From contig MNCI01028947.1 in NCBI GenBank assembly GCA_015680685.1, positions 461,962 through 525,961 of the forward strand: a stretch of DNA of 64,000 nucleotides, in the 5' to 3' direction. Shown here in pieces: positions 24,843 through 35,429 of this stretch; positions within the stretch are counted from its first letter, which is position 1, and every line of letters begins with the position of its first letter. The notes under the pieces are model-generated. The model had not been told where the DNA came from. It searched no databases and worked only from the letters and a program-made list of their open reading frames with translations. Source of the stretch: Gnetum montanum (taxonomy: Eukaryota > Streptophyta > Gnetopsida > Gnetales > Gnetaceae). A program made the position numbers and the translations under genes.

Positions 24843-24929
24843 CCTTACTTATGTACCATCTGTCAAAACATCAACGTACCTTACACACGCTCAGCTTGGC
24901 TTACCCACAGTAAGCCTAGTTACTAATGT

Positions 24930-25165
24930 TGTCAGCTTGCTCATGCTATCAGTCACTCATGCTATCTGTCAGCTTGCTCATGCTATTAGCTCATTTTCTA
25001 TCATGTTGTCTTGCTCATGCTATCAGCTTTCTCATACTGTCAGCTCGCTGTCTATGATGCTATCAGTCACACTGTCAATCACTCATGCTTTCTGTCAACT
25101 TGCTCACGCTGTCAGCTTGCTCATGCTGTCATCTTGCTCACGTTGTCAATCACTCACACTGCCAA
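24930..25165 (+). repeat. Leader minisatellite of C
   Basis: Short degenerate units around 'gtcagcttgctcatgct' and 'atcagtcactcatgct', 16 to 21 bases long, repeated more than ten times just downstream of the primer site. The core TCA(C/T)GCT is the same motif as in the C LTR and in the protease-RT interval. Confidence 0.75.
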
Positions 25166-25235
25166 TTAATCATGATAGGTTAATCATCTAGCTTACACAT
25201 GCTCAGCTCTTCTAGCCTAGTTTGTTCACTCTCAC

Positions 25236-27968
25236 TATGGAATCCTCCCAATTCAACACAGTGACATGACCAATCTCTGACTTTGGGGTTGAAACCTCAA
25301 ACCCTGTGACTACAACGGAACCCATAACTATTATTAAATAGATAAACTCCCAAGGCCTGACTTGCCAGTCACTTAGGCTATAGGGAAAAGACCCTACTTA
25401 TGCAATTCTCACACCAGAACAATATAACTTCATCTGTGTGAAGATTCAAGCTAACCTACCTATCGATCATGTAGAGAGAGAAGTGAAACGAAACTATGAA
25501 CTAATTCACAAAGGAGGCTGTGAGTTCATTCCTTTGGCATTTAATATAAAACCCCTATTTGAACATCATCACTGACTTATATCTCAGCTTCTTATGGCAA
25601 GGAGTCAATATTTATAGCCACCTCCTATAGAGTGGAGAGGAGGAAGATGACTTTGCAGCCCAATCTAAGCATGGGGACTCATACCATACTATCAGTCCTC
25701 AGGCCCATAAAAACTCATTATTCTAACCTTTTCTGGAAGAAACTGTGATTCCTCCTTCATCCACAAACACTTGAGCACCAGTTTCTCTATAGGAAGTACC
25801 CATTTCCATTCCAACCTTCCCCATGCTCAACATTCAACCTGATGCATCAATCCCCATCATACCCCTACCAGGGCAATCCCGATAACTCCTTTCTCAAACT
25901 AATGCAGGATCAATCTTCTGACGTCAGGTGATTGGGATGCCATCTATCATACCAACTTCCACGTCTGCCCATTACATACCACAAGTGCAAGCTCATGGAG
26001 CACCATTGATTACTTCAACCCAACACATTTAGGACATCACCTCACAACCCGTGGTAGGGTAGTGGGTTCCACCAACTATTTAGCAACACTAGTCTAGTCA
26101 CTACAGCATACCACACCTTGTAGTCTCATCTCTAAATGTTGCTCCACCATAGTCAATGATCCAACAGTCCCCCTTTCCACAAGTAATACAACAATCGAAT
26201 TACTACCAATCACAATCCATTCAACCCACTAGTCTGCCTACCATCCAAGAATGGCCAGACACAAAAAAATGATGCACTCATTAAGTGAGGAGGAACTCAA
26301 GGTGCTGGACTTCTATCAAGATGACCCAATCCACCCTTCAGTCCCACCATTAACCTTGCCAAAGGGAATCTCATTACCTCAACTAACCAAGTAGAATGGA
26401 GAGGGAGATCCAAATTTCCATCTAGTAATGTTTCATCTAGAGTGTCTATTGCTCCAAGCCTGGCCTCATGCAATTCTACATGTATTTGCTATGTCTCTAA
26501 TGGGAAAGGCTCTAGATTGGTATCGAGCTTTACCTTGTAACTCCATATCCTTCCTAGAAGATTTGTTACATTAGTTCGTTACCCATTTTAAATATAATCT
26601 AAAGCTTTAAGCTACACTAGATAGCTTGATTCAGATTAAATAGATGCCATTAGAACTAGTGCAAAAATTTATCCAAAGGTGGAGTGTAGCCCTCAATGAA
26701 CTTCACGAGCCCATCCCTGAAACATATCTGCTTACCATCCTTAAAGTAGTTGTGAATGAATTTATTAAATCAAAGCTTTATTATTTGAGTGCTCGTACTT
26801 TGAGCCAAGCATTTGTGCAAATTAAGAACATAGAAGAGGCAGTGCAAATAAGTAACTTACCCAACATATGAGGAAAGATAAGGATAAATNTAAGTAACTT
26901 ACCCAACATATGAGGAAAGATAAGGATAAATCCAAAATGATAGTAGTGGCGGTGGTGGAGACAACACAACCTAATAATCCAAGATAGAAAGAAAAACAAC
27001 CTGCTGCTCCAATCGGCCATGAAAGGACCACACCCATGCCTGCACCCGAATCTTCCTCAAATAAAAACGCCAACATGGGTCACACTAGTACATTCAAATG
27101 AAAGGATCTTGCCTAGTATACACCCTTGCCTATGAAGCCTTCACATTTGTTAGATCAACTTCTAAAGGCTGATTTAATCAAACATAAACAAATGTCTCCT
27201 GCAGCGTCTCAAACACATGATCGATTTGGTGAATTGGCTAAGAAGCCATCTTTAGCAAAAGCTAATGAGCCTCTCATTCCAAGAGGCTTTAGGATGGATA
27301 GGATCTGCGAATATCACCAATGGTGTGGACATGGAACTGAATATTGTTTCACCTTAAAGTAGGATATACAATGCATGATTGACAGGGGTGAAATAGTATT
27401 TGATGAGGTGAATCCAATAACGCCCCAAAAACAACCCATGGTAGTTTACAAAGACCCTCTCAATACTAATGATGCATCATATGTGATTAATACTATCCAT
27501 GTGGAGAATGGATAGGATGTCCCGTGAAAACCTTTTGTAATCCACAAGCCCTCTGAAGATATACATACCTCAACACCTCCTCGAACTCCTTTCATCATAC
27601 ACACGTTCCTTGCACCACAAAAACCATTCATCATTCATGTACCTCCTTCAATTGGAGCGACAACCACACCATTAGAAACCTGGCCCACTCCCTTTGTCAT
27701 CCATGTACCAAAACACCTTGATGTGCAATCCTCTACTGTTCCCCTTCAACCCTTACGAGAGCGCCTTGCTAACAGGCTCACAAGAGAGCGCCTAGAGAAG
27801 GAACATCATGAACATGAGGTGAGACCACCAAAGCCCATACCATTAAATGTTGTTCCTATGAGTCTGTCCATCAGTGAGCCTAGCACAAGTCACAAAGATA
27901 CGAGTATTGGTAGTCCTAGGGTCCCAAACTCAACATCCCTAGTTGCCAACGCAAAAATCCCTCTATGA
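25236..27968 (+). pseudogene. gag: Gag of element C, with gag-protease linker
   Basis: A possible start at 25236 (MESSQFNTVT) is followed by a Thr/Pro-rich N-terminal part with stops. The Retrotrans_gag core runs about 26340-26870, including LPKGISLPQL, FAMSLMGKALDWYRALP (about 26487-26538) and an open stretch at 26644-26871. A Tat-type zinc segment, CEYHQWCGHGTEYC, lies at 27307-27348. After it, four blocks of the form PF(V/I)IH recur (27532, 27592, 27625 and 27690 approx.), an unusual internal repeat. Another open stretch (27723-27968) is basic and Pro-rich. The region also includes the single N at 26890. Confidence 0.8.
26849..26931. other. Exact 41-bp duplication around one N (assembly join)
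   Basis: 26849-26889 and 26891-26931 are identical and separated by the only N in the window (26890). This is typical of an assembly gap where overlapping ends were not merged. It breaks gag at this point and creates artificial short ORFs on the minus strand. Confidence 0.85.
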
Positions 27969-27977
27969 GAGATACGA

Positions 27978-28760
27978 ATGCTGGGTCAAATGGACCAAGT
28001 CTCCGTAGATAAAGGTGTTACAAATGATAAAGATCTAGCAAGTGCATTGACTCAATTCACACAGGCTTTGAAACAAAAGAATACTTCCTTAAGCCTGTAT
28101 GATCTAGTAATGACCTCAACTATACATCAGGAAGCACTCGTTCGTATGTTGACTTCAATCCCTATTAGTGAGGACCTTCCTGCAGATGAGCCATCTATTT
28201 ATGCGGTACTATTCCCACAACCCCAAGAGTCGAGGACCACATCCCTAGAGTTTTGTGCTAATGACATCAAGCAGGATGAGAAAATGGAGGAGGTTACTAC
28301 AGCCTCTATGTTTATAATGATACAAGTTAACCATTTCAAGATATGTAGGATGCATGTCGATGACGGTGCAGCAATGAATGTAATACCCTTTCCTGTCATT
28401 GAGAAACTAGGGCTTACAGAGCAAATACAACCCACAACAACTTCTTTCTTAAAATCCTTCAGTGGTTCCCATGTCATGATGAAAGGTATGGTTACCTTGG
28501 ACTTCATAGCAGGGGACCAGTTCCCCACATCAGCTGAATTCGTAGTGGTTGACGAAATGCCGAGGTTCAATCTAATTTTAGGATGTCCTTGGCTAGCTCA
28601 ACTTGGAGCCATATTCTCACTAATCCATTAAGAGGTCCACCTACCTTACGAGGGTGGTGAGATCATCATATATGGGGATATGATAGCATCACTTACTTCC
28701 TCACACTCAGGATGGATCAAGGGTCAGAAATTGAGTTTTCTAAGGCTAAACAATGAACCA
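27978..28760 (+). pseudogene. pol: Aspartic protease of element C
   Basis: 217 codons are open from 27978. The active site lies in CRMHVDDGAAMNVIPF (about 28347-28394), where the usual Asp-(S/T)-Gly reads as D-D-G-A. The flap side, GMVTLDFIAGDQFPTSAEFVVVDE, and the closing LILGCPWLAQLGA (about 28574-28612) are well kept. A stop at 28629 is followed by more coding (LPYEGGEIIIYGD, about 28640-28680) of the usual Tat linker. Cleaves Gag-Pol in active elements. Confidence 0.8.
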
Positions 28761-29550
28761 TGAGTATACTTCAAGACATGAACCCAACGTTAACTCATGA
28801 TCCTACTAAAATTGAAGAAGCACCTGACAACACAAACATAGGAGCCATTCCCACTAATGTCTCTTGGTCAGAATTACCCTTTGACATCACTAGTGAAGGG
28901 GAAGGTGAGTATAAAATCATGCCTACATGCCCTACCCCTCACATCAAACTATGAAGGATTAAAAGGCAACTCAATGGTTAGGGCGAACTACCCCCAAGCA
29001 TCTGAAATGATGTTAAACTACCAACCATCTGGTACAATGTTAAACTTCTAGCAAACATCTGCAATGACGTTAAACTAGCCATGGTCAGAAATGGTCGATT
29101 CATTTTAAAGCTCCCTAAAACTATTATTACTTTCGGCCGACTATGGCCTAAAACTAGTAAACTCTCTTCCTTTAACATGAATGTGATAGTCCATCATGAC
29201 TTTAAACTGGTGTGCACAGGCCAAAATGGCTTTAAAGCAGATCTCAGCATGTACAAATCCATAAAAATCTTGTTACGCTACGTTAAATGTTCATTTACAA
29301 GTTACATGTTACAATTTCAATTCATGCCTTCTCATTACTTTCCTCTTTTACAAATATTCAATTTACATTTTTTTCCCTCATTTTCCATTTAGCTATATGC
29401 ATATGTTCATGATCGTACTTCAGAAAAACAAATAAAAAAGAGAAAACACATATAAAATAAAAAAAAATGATACATCAATATGGTAATAGAATTCCAACAC
29501 ATTATGCCATGATTAGATCCATATTATTACATTTTTCCATCATACATTTC
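28761..29550 (+). other. Post-protease linker, candidate 5' splice site and TAAACTAGC repeats
   Basis: Coding-like linker to about 28900, then GAAG|GTGAGT (splice donor candidate at 28905). From 28980 to 29250 the motif (A)ATGACGTTAAACTAGC recurs at irregular spacings of about 30 bases. The same unit forms the tandem array after integrase (38940-39290). Ogre elements are known to carry an intron between protease and RT, and this fits that place. No acceptor could be fixed. Confidence 0.4.
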
Positions 29551-29619
29551 CATTAAACATTCAAAATTCCAAAACATTTAATAGCTAAAGCCCAATTAAC
29601 AGTGAACTCATGAAGGGGG

Positions 29620-32600
29620 CTAGTCCCCAAGATCCTCTTCATCATCTGCTCTCGCTCCACTGGGGCTAGCTCAATCATCAACATGTCCCTATAATAGAGC
29701 CAAAAAAACAAAAAAAATAGGTAAGAACGAATAAAGCAACTCATGAATGCAAAACCAAGAAAAATAGTAACACTAACAATGAGAACAATAAAACCATACA
29801 AAAGTAAGTACCATAATAAAACACTCACAAGTGAGGAAGGCCTTAAAATGGCCTCCAAACGTCGTAGAATCTCCTCCTCAGGCACATTTGCCCAATCCTC
29901 CTCTAGGCCAAGATCAACACCAACCAAGGTTTTACCCTTATCCACCAAAGTCCAAGTAGGACGCTCAAGAGAGAACATGCCTATCGAAGCCTCCCCGGAG
30001 GCAGTAGTGATGGTTCTCTCAGGACATCCTTCCACCTCAGTGCACTCAGAAAACCTATCGTAAGCAGGATGCAAGCCAAGCCCATCAATGAACATCTCCA
30101 TTTGGCGATGTTTAACTGACTCCTCCTTTAACCATTTCTTGTACTGATGCTTGTGATCCTTTTGTTCCTAGCCCCACTTCCATACTTTAGAAGCAAAGGA
30201 TTTCTAATCGTGCGTTACTGATGCTTGTGATGCCCTTTGTTCCACTAAATCCTGTGTCGCCTACACTTTGCTATTCAAAACTATCCAGTAATGCACATAA
30301 CTGATTTCAGATGTGCACCAGGTGCTATCACCAAATAGCCTAGTAGCAGCAAAATCATAATGGGATTAGAGATCCCTTTTCTTCTCTCTCTCCTTTGCTA
30401 ATACTTCCTTCAATGAGTGCACCTCATCTCATAGATACTCAAATGAACACCTACAAGTCCAAAGCGACTTAGCATTCTGTACAACACAATCAAAAACTAC
30501 ATTGCACACATTTCTAGGGACTTGCTCAATATTCCCTGGCAATTCGGGGAGGGCATCAATATGAGTTGCCTTAGAAGGATCCCACTAGAGCTTGGTTCCT
30601 GTAGGTGTAAGCACCGCACACACAAAGCAGCTATAATAAAAAAATGAACACAAAGAAATGCAATAAATCCATATACTTAGCATAATACGTAATATACACA
30701 TACCTAGTTCTGGGTGAGCTTGTTGTAGATGAGTGACCACATCATAAACGATGCCTGTGACAAAGTCCATTTTACTAGGCATCTCAGGCCATGGCCTTAG
30801 TTGGTCAGCTAATGTGGGACAAGCAGGGGAGGTCATCTCAATTGGAACCTATGATCCTGATACCTCTACTTGGGATGTATGTGCCTTAGAAATCTCAGCA
30901 TCTACCTCTAATGCTAAGGAGAATCAAGATAATAAAAAAAATCATGAAAATTAAAGGATACAAAACATGGATAGAGCTAAAAGGAACATACCAAACATCC
31001 CTTTCCTGGTCAGCTTTGGCAGATCACCAAGTGTCAAAGATCTATCAAAGACACCTCTTTCATCACTTGAATGCCTAAGTGCATCCAAATCCTTTGCAAG
31101 CTTCATCCCCATGATGCTTGTCACATCTTCCTCTTGTAGGGTAGGAGGTTCCTCGATTACTTCTTCCCCTTTTTTTTCTTCTTCCTCTGGCCCTATGACA
31201 ACCACTTCTAGTTCAACCATCGGAGCCAAGACCTCTCTCTCCCTTTTAGGACTTTCCTCTAAATAACACTAGAATCCTAGAGTTAGTATGACATAACATA
31301 TATGTATGTGTAATAACATATAAACCAAAAGAACATAAAAAAAATAAATATATAACAATAAAATAAAATACTTACCCTCCACTAGTAGTACAAAGACGAT
31401 CTTCTTCACTCTTGGTGGTCTCACCTCTAGAGCAGTCTCCCTTGGGCATTCATTCCTCTTCACCTTCGCCTTTGACCTCCCGACAGTCTCACGATTAGCC
31501 GTTCAGCCCCTTTAACAAACATGTGCAGTATAGATGGTTCCAATCCCAAGCTATCACAGGAATGATGGGAACAACTAGTTACACCACCAATAGTAACAAA
31601 TATTTATTCATTGATGCCTTCGGGTGGGTCATAAGATCTAGTGGTGCTAAACAAATGATGAATCTAGGGACGAGAAAACTACAAACGATCCCTCAATATA
31701 TAACAGTTGTCATCATAAACTAATAGAAACTCAGCAAACCTATGTAAGTACCCTGCAAAGAAAGAAAATGTGAAATGGGATTTGGCATTGATGTTTGAAT
31801 GTAATCTGACAATCTCTCCATGAAAGCCAGATCCAAGAAACTACGCCCAGTTATAATGCATTCCTGTCTCTAGCACTGCACGTATGACACAAGCAGACTT
31901 GATCCCAAGGTTTCTTCCTTAAGAGAGAGATTTAGGAAATGCCCATGCCCAAAAGAGAGGGTACAAGAAGTTCATCTCCATTGATCAGGTGTCATCTTGC
32001 ATAGCAAAACCTTTAGGACCCTGTGACATGCCTAACCACTCTTCAAGCTCTTTTATGACTTGACCTTCTTTAGTTGCTTTATCTATGGCCACCCTAGCAC
32101 CATTCATGGGCATGCCAAAAAGATCAAAAAGGAAATCAGTGGTCAGGTGGAAAGATACCTTAACTCCTTTAACCCATGTAGTAAAATGGGAAGCATCATC
32201 ACTGAAAGAATCAACAATTGTGATCATCTTGGCCGCCGGAACATTAGGAGTCAAAGCAATGAACAAGTCCATTAGACCTGCCTGGGTAAGGTAGCTGATG
32301 ATCAACTCAGGAGCTATCATCTTCAACCATTGTTATGACTGCTCTACCTCCCCATATTTCATAAAAAAGGGTGGCCTTAGTATGCCCTATTGTAATGGTA
32401 ACTTCATCAGAGGAGATGGCTGCTAAAAAAAACATAGAGCGAGAAGTTAAAAAAAACATAGTACATGATTATGCAAAAAAAGATAAAATGAAGTCTAAGA
32501 TGTGATCACTTACCATTAGTAAATGGCGTAGGCACATTAGGTGCAAGATCAATGCTTTGAGGAAAAATTGGCCCTTTAGAGGACCAATCCTCATGCAACC

Positions 32601-33525
32601 AACCATAAGCTTGAAAATGTTCAAAAGCTCTTGAGAATTACCTATGGTAGTCAACAATAGCCACTTTTTTCTGGTCCAGTACCGTAGCACGAAGAATGGG
32701 GCCCACCATGAATGCCTCCAATGATGTGTGCACTAAGGCAAGCCCACCGTCATCATCATGCATCCCATTCTCATCAAATCGAGGCCTACATAGAAAAAGG
32801 ATATTTATGCATAGATAATCATATAATTTTAAAAGAATCAAAAGTTAAGCAGAGCACAAAAGAGCATACTTGTCCACTCTATACACCATCCCAGGTGGGT
32901 TCTGGAATAGAGTGTACACATGGAAGGCTAGGAAAAGTGTGTTGCTATTGTTATAATGACAACAAGTAGGTAGTTCCCATACATGAGTCAAGGGATGAGT
33001 AGATCTAGGACCTTCAGCAAGACCTCCCTCAACATTAAAATTTCTATCATCTATGTTAGTAATGAAGGCAACCATGTCTTGTGTAGACCTAGGCAACATT
33101 GTCTCAATGATATCACGAGCCAACTGTTCATTTAACTGAGACAATATAACCACACTAAAATTTTGCAAGATGAATGACAAAAATGAACCAACACCAAGAT
33201 GGAACCATATCACATGAGGCCCAATGTGCATGTCATAAGGAGGTATGTCTGGTCCAAAGGGGCCTAACCAAGCAAGTACACCAATGAGCTCAACCACAAG
33301 AAGAGAAGGTTTAAGTCCCCTGCATATAGCCAAAACATTAGGTAAGTAAAGAATCTAAGTGCTAACAATAGGGAAAATTTGCATAAACCCAAAAAAAAAA
33401 CATAAACAAAATTTAAATACATAGCTAGACCCCATGAGACAAAGACACTAATATTTATTTAGTGTAGTTAACGCTCGTCGAGGTACATTGAAATCTCTCA
33501 CACGATGGTTTATTGTAGGCAACAT
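29620..33525 (-). pseudogene. Antisense multi-exon gene inside element C
   Basis: About nine exons on the minus strand: 1, from ATG at 33525 to about 33450; 2, 33319-32870; 3, 32785-32514; 4, about 32422 to about 31755; 5, to 31376; 6, 31258-30992; 7, 30913-30704; 8, 30598-29829; 9, 29688-29620 (ends DDEEDLGD, stop). Introns of 78-140 bases start GTATGC, GTAAGT, GTATGT or GTGAGT and end AG; six junctions keep frame (phases 2,1,1,1,1,0). The intron at 31375-31259 has a TACTAAC branch site. The protein has a globular N-terminal half (a WVKGVKVSF block in exon 4), a Glu-rich stretch (exon 6), a coiled coil (exon 8) and an acidic end. Stops and frameshifts occur in exons 3, 4/5, 7, 8 and 9. Family not recognised. 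Confidence 0.7.
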
Positions 33526-33720
33526 AAAATAAATACACAAGTGTGAAAACATGAACATTCACAGATTCAACATACACTTGGAAAAACATAGAAACATATT
33601 TAAATTATCTTGCCCAAGAGAACAATAAACTATGTAGATATAAAAATCGGCAAATAATAAACATCTCAACAAACAATCCACATCTTCACGATTTTACTCA
33701 CCCTACACTCCCCTGGGTAC
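33526..33720 (-). other. Upstream region of the antisense gene
   Basis: AT-rich. A TTTATATC stretch (minus strand, about 33646) could serve as a weak TATA element about 120 bases before the ATG, but this is not convincing. Confidence 0.2.
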
Positions 33721-33960
33721 TCACACTACAGCTTCCAGTGACTCACGCTGGGCCTGTTCCCAGCACTCATGCTGCAGTCTTTCCAGTAACTCACACTATG
33801 TGCCTGTTCCAGGCACTTACGCTGTAGCTTTTAGTGACTCACACTAGGCCTATTCCAGGCACTCACATTGTAGTTCTCCCAGTAACTCACGTTGTGTGCC
33901 TGTTATAGGCACTCACGTTGCAGCTTCCAGTGACCCACGTTGTGCCTGTCTCCCAGGCAC
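33721..33960. repeat. Tandem repeat, five units of 46-50 bp
   Basis: Units begin 'tcac(a/g)(c/t)t(a/g)' and run through 'cagtgactcacgctg' to 'gcctgttccaggcac'. Each holds a CTCACGCT-type core and a GTGCCTG-TTC-CAGGCAC hairpin, perfect at 33800-33816. Unit starts are about 33721, 33767, 33817, 33863 and 33913. Confidence 0.8.
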
Positions 33961-34018
33961 TCATGTTAGGGTTTGCTTGGCTTAATCACACTGCCTGTAG
34001 CTCACGCTACCTAGGATT

Positions 34019-34103
34019 CCTTGCCAGTCATGCTGCACAAAATTGGCACTACCAAAGAAGCCTTGGTAGTCATGCTGCACAAAAATTGGTGCTGCCAAGG
34101 AAG
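34019..34103. repeat. Two tandem units of 42-43 bp
   Basis: 'ccttg(c/g)(c/t)agtcatgctgcacaaaa..' occurs at 34019-34060 and 34061-34103. Further loose copies of 'gtcatgctgc' follow to about 34200. Confidence 0.7.
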
Positions 34104-34880
34104 ACCTGGCATTCACGCTAGAAACTAACCTTGGTCAGCACTCACGTTGAGCGTTCCTCTGGTAGTCATGCTGCCCTAGAGAGGTCATGCTGCTAGAAAA
34201 CCAAGAATCCCCTACAACGAAGCTCATGCTACCTCAAAAAAAGAGGAAAAAATAGACCCCCCGTCAACGTAGCTCACGCTACCCTAGAAAAGGCTCATGC
34301 TACCCAGGATATCCCTAGCACTCACAACATGCTCACCCCATATAAAATGCAAAGAAATCTAACTTGCACTCACGCCTTACACTTCCTTGGGCACTCACAC
34401 CCCATATTACTCATGATGGCACCCCAAAGACAAGAACAGAAAAAAATAGCAAGTCATGAATCCAAGTATAAATCCTGATGCCCCAAAATGTGAAGAGAAA
34501 ATGTAGCAAATGCAGCAAAAAAATTGAAATCGCACCAAAAATTCATCAAAATATAGTGGTCATGAGAGCTCACGCTGCACTTGCTAATGGCGTACATAAA
34601 ATGTTGAATAGAAAAATGAGAGGAGACAAATCTACCTATGTAGAGCTCCATCCCATGATGGAATATTAGCTTGGGGGAGACACTGGAGTAGCTCTTCACT
34701 CTTCTCCATGAATGCCAGATTTGCTTGCCTCTTCCCTTTGACTTGGCTTGCTTTCCCTTTGCCCTTCATGGCTGCCCTATAGCTCACACTGTAACTCACA
34801 TTGTAGCTCATGTCGTAGCTCATGCTGATGCTGATGCTAATGCTCACGCTACAGTCCAAACTTCTAGGAACTCACGCTAC
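34104..34880. repeat. Dispersed CTCACGCT motifs
   Basis: 'gctcacgctac', 'gctcatgctac' and 'agctcatgctgatgctg' recur at 34215-34310 and 34785-34880, with unrelated AT-rich sequence between. Same motif as the C LTR and leader. I see no coding frame shared with other elements here. Confidence 0.6.
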
Positions 34881-35429
34881 CGCAAATGATGCCCCTTTAC
34901 CTCAAAACCCCCTTTTTTAAACCCCTAATATTCATTCCCAATTTAATTTAGTCTATTTTATTTTCTCTTATTTTATTTTACTTATTTAAATTTACCATGT
35001 TTAAATTTCGTTTTCATTTATGTCATCTCTATTTTCCTCATTATTCCAACCTCTGGAGATGAAGCCAAAATAAAAAAATTTCATTATTACATAAAGGAGG
35101 GGAGGAAAATTTAAAATCAACACAAGATAAAGAATATATATATATATAGGCAAACATATAGAAATACATAATGATGCACATGAAAATCCCTAAATCTTTG
35201 AAACCCCACAAACTCATTGTTCATACAAAATTTAGAAATCAGCAATACTGCATACACTTGTCCAAAATGGCAAATTGATATGAATATTATTGGCTTGGTA
35301 CGGCCTAAAACTGCCATAACTACCACTACATCCCAAAATTTTGTTAGTACATAGTTTGATTACCCCATGCTCATTTGCATTTAGTAACTCCCTCATTAAG
35401 GGAATGTCACTTACTTCACTCCTGGTTTA
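34881..35429. other. AT-rich end of the protease-RT interval with (AT)n
   Basis: Holds an (AT)n run at 35134-35148 and one more copy of the 'gcctaaaact' unit at about 35300. Possible intron acceptors (for example 'tttgcatttag' at about 35385) are present but none stands out. No gene seen. Confidence 0.4.

Noticed and set aside
26781-27076. Minus-strand ORFs crossing the N
   Set aside because: Created by the artificial 41-bp duplication inside gag.
28199-28570. 123-codon minus-strand ORF
   Set aside because: Shadow of the protease of C, which has a recognisable active-site region on the plus strand.
29743-30063. 106-codon plus-strand ORF
   Set aside because: It is the reverse of exon 8 of the antisense gene; the minus-strand frame has phase-matched introns, this one does not.
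33721-34330. Regular repeats that could be taken for a CRISPR array
   Set aside because: Units are degenerate, contain no unique spacers, have no cas genes nearby and lie in a plant retrotransposon.
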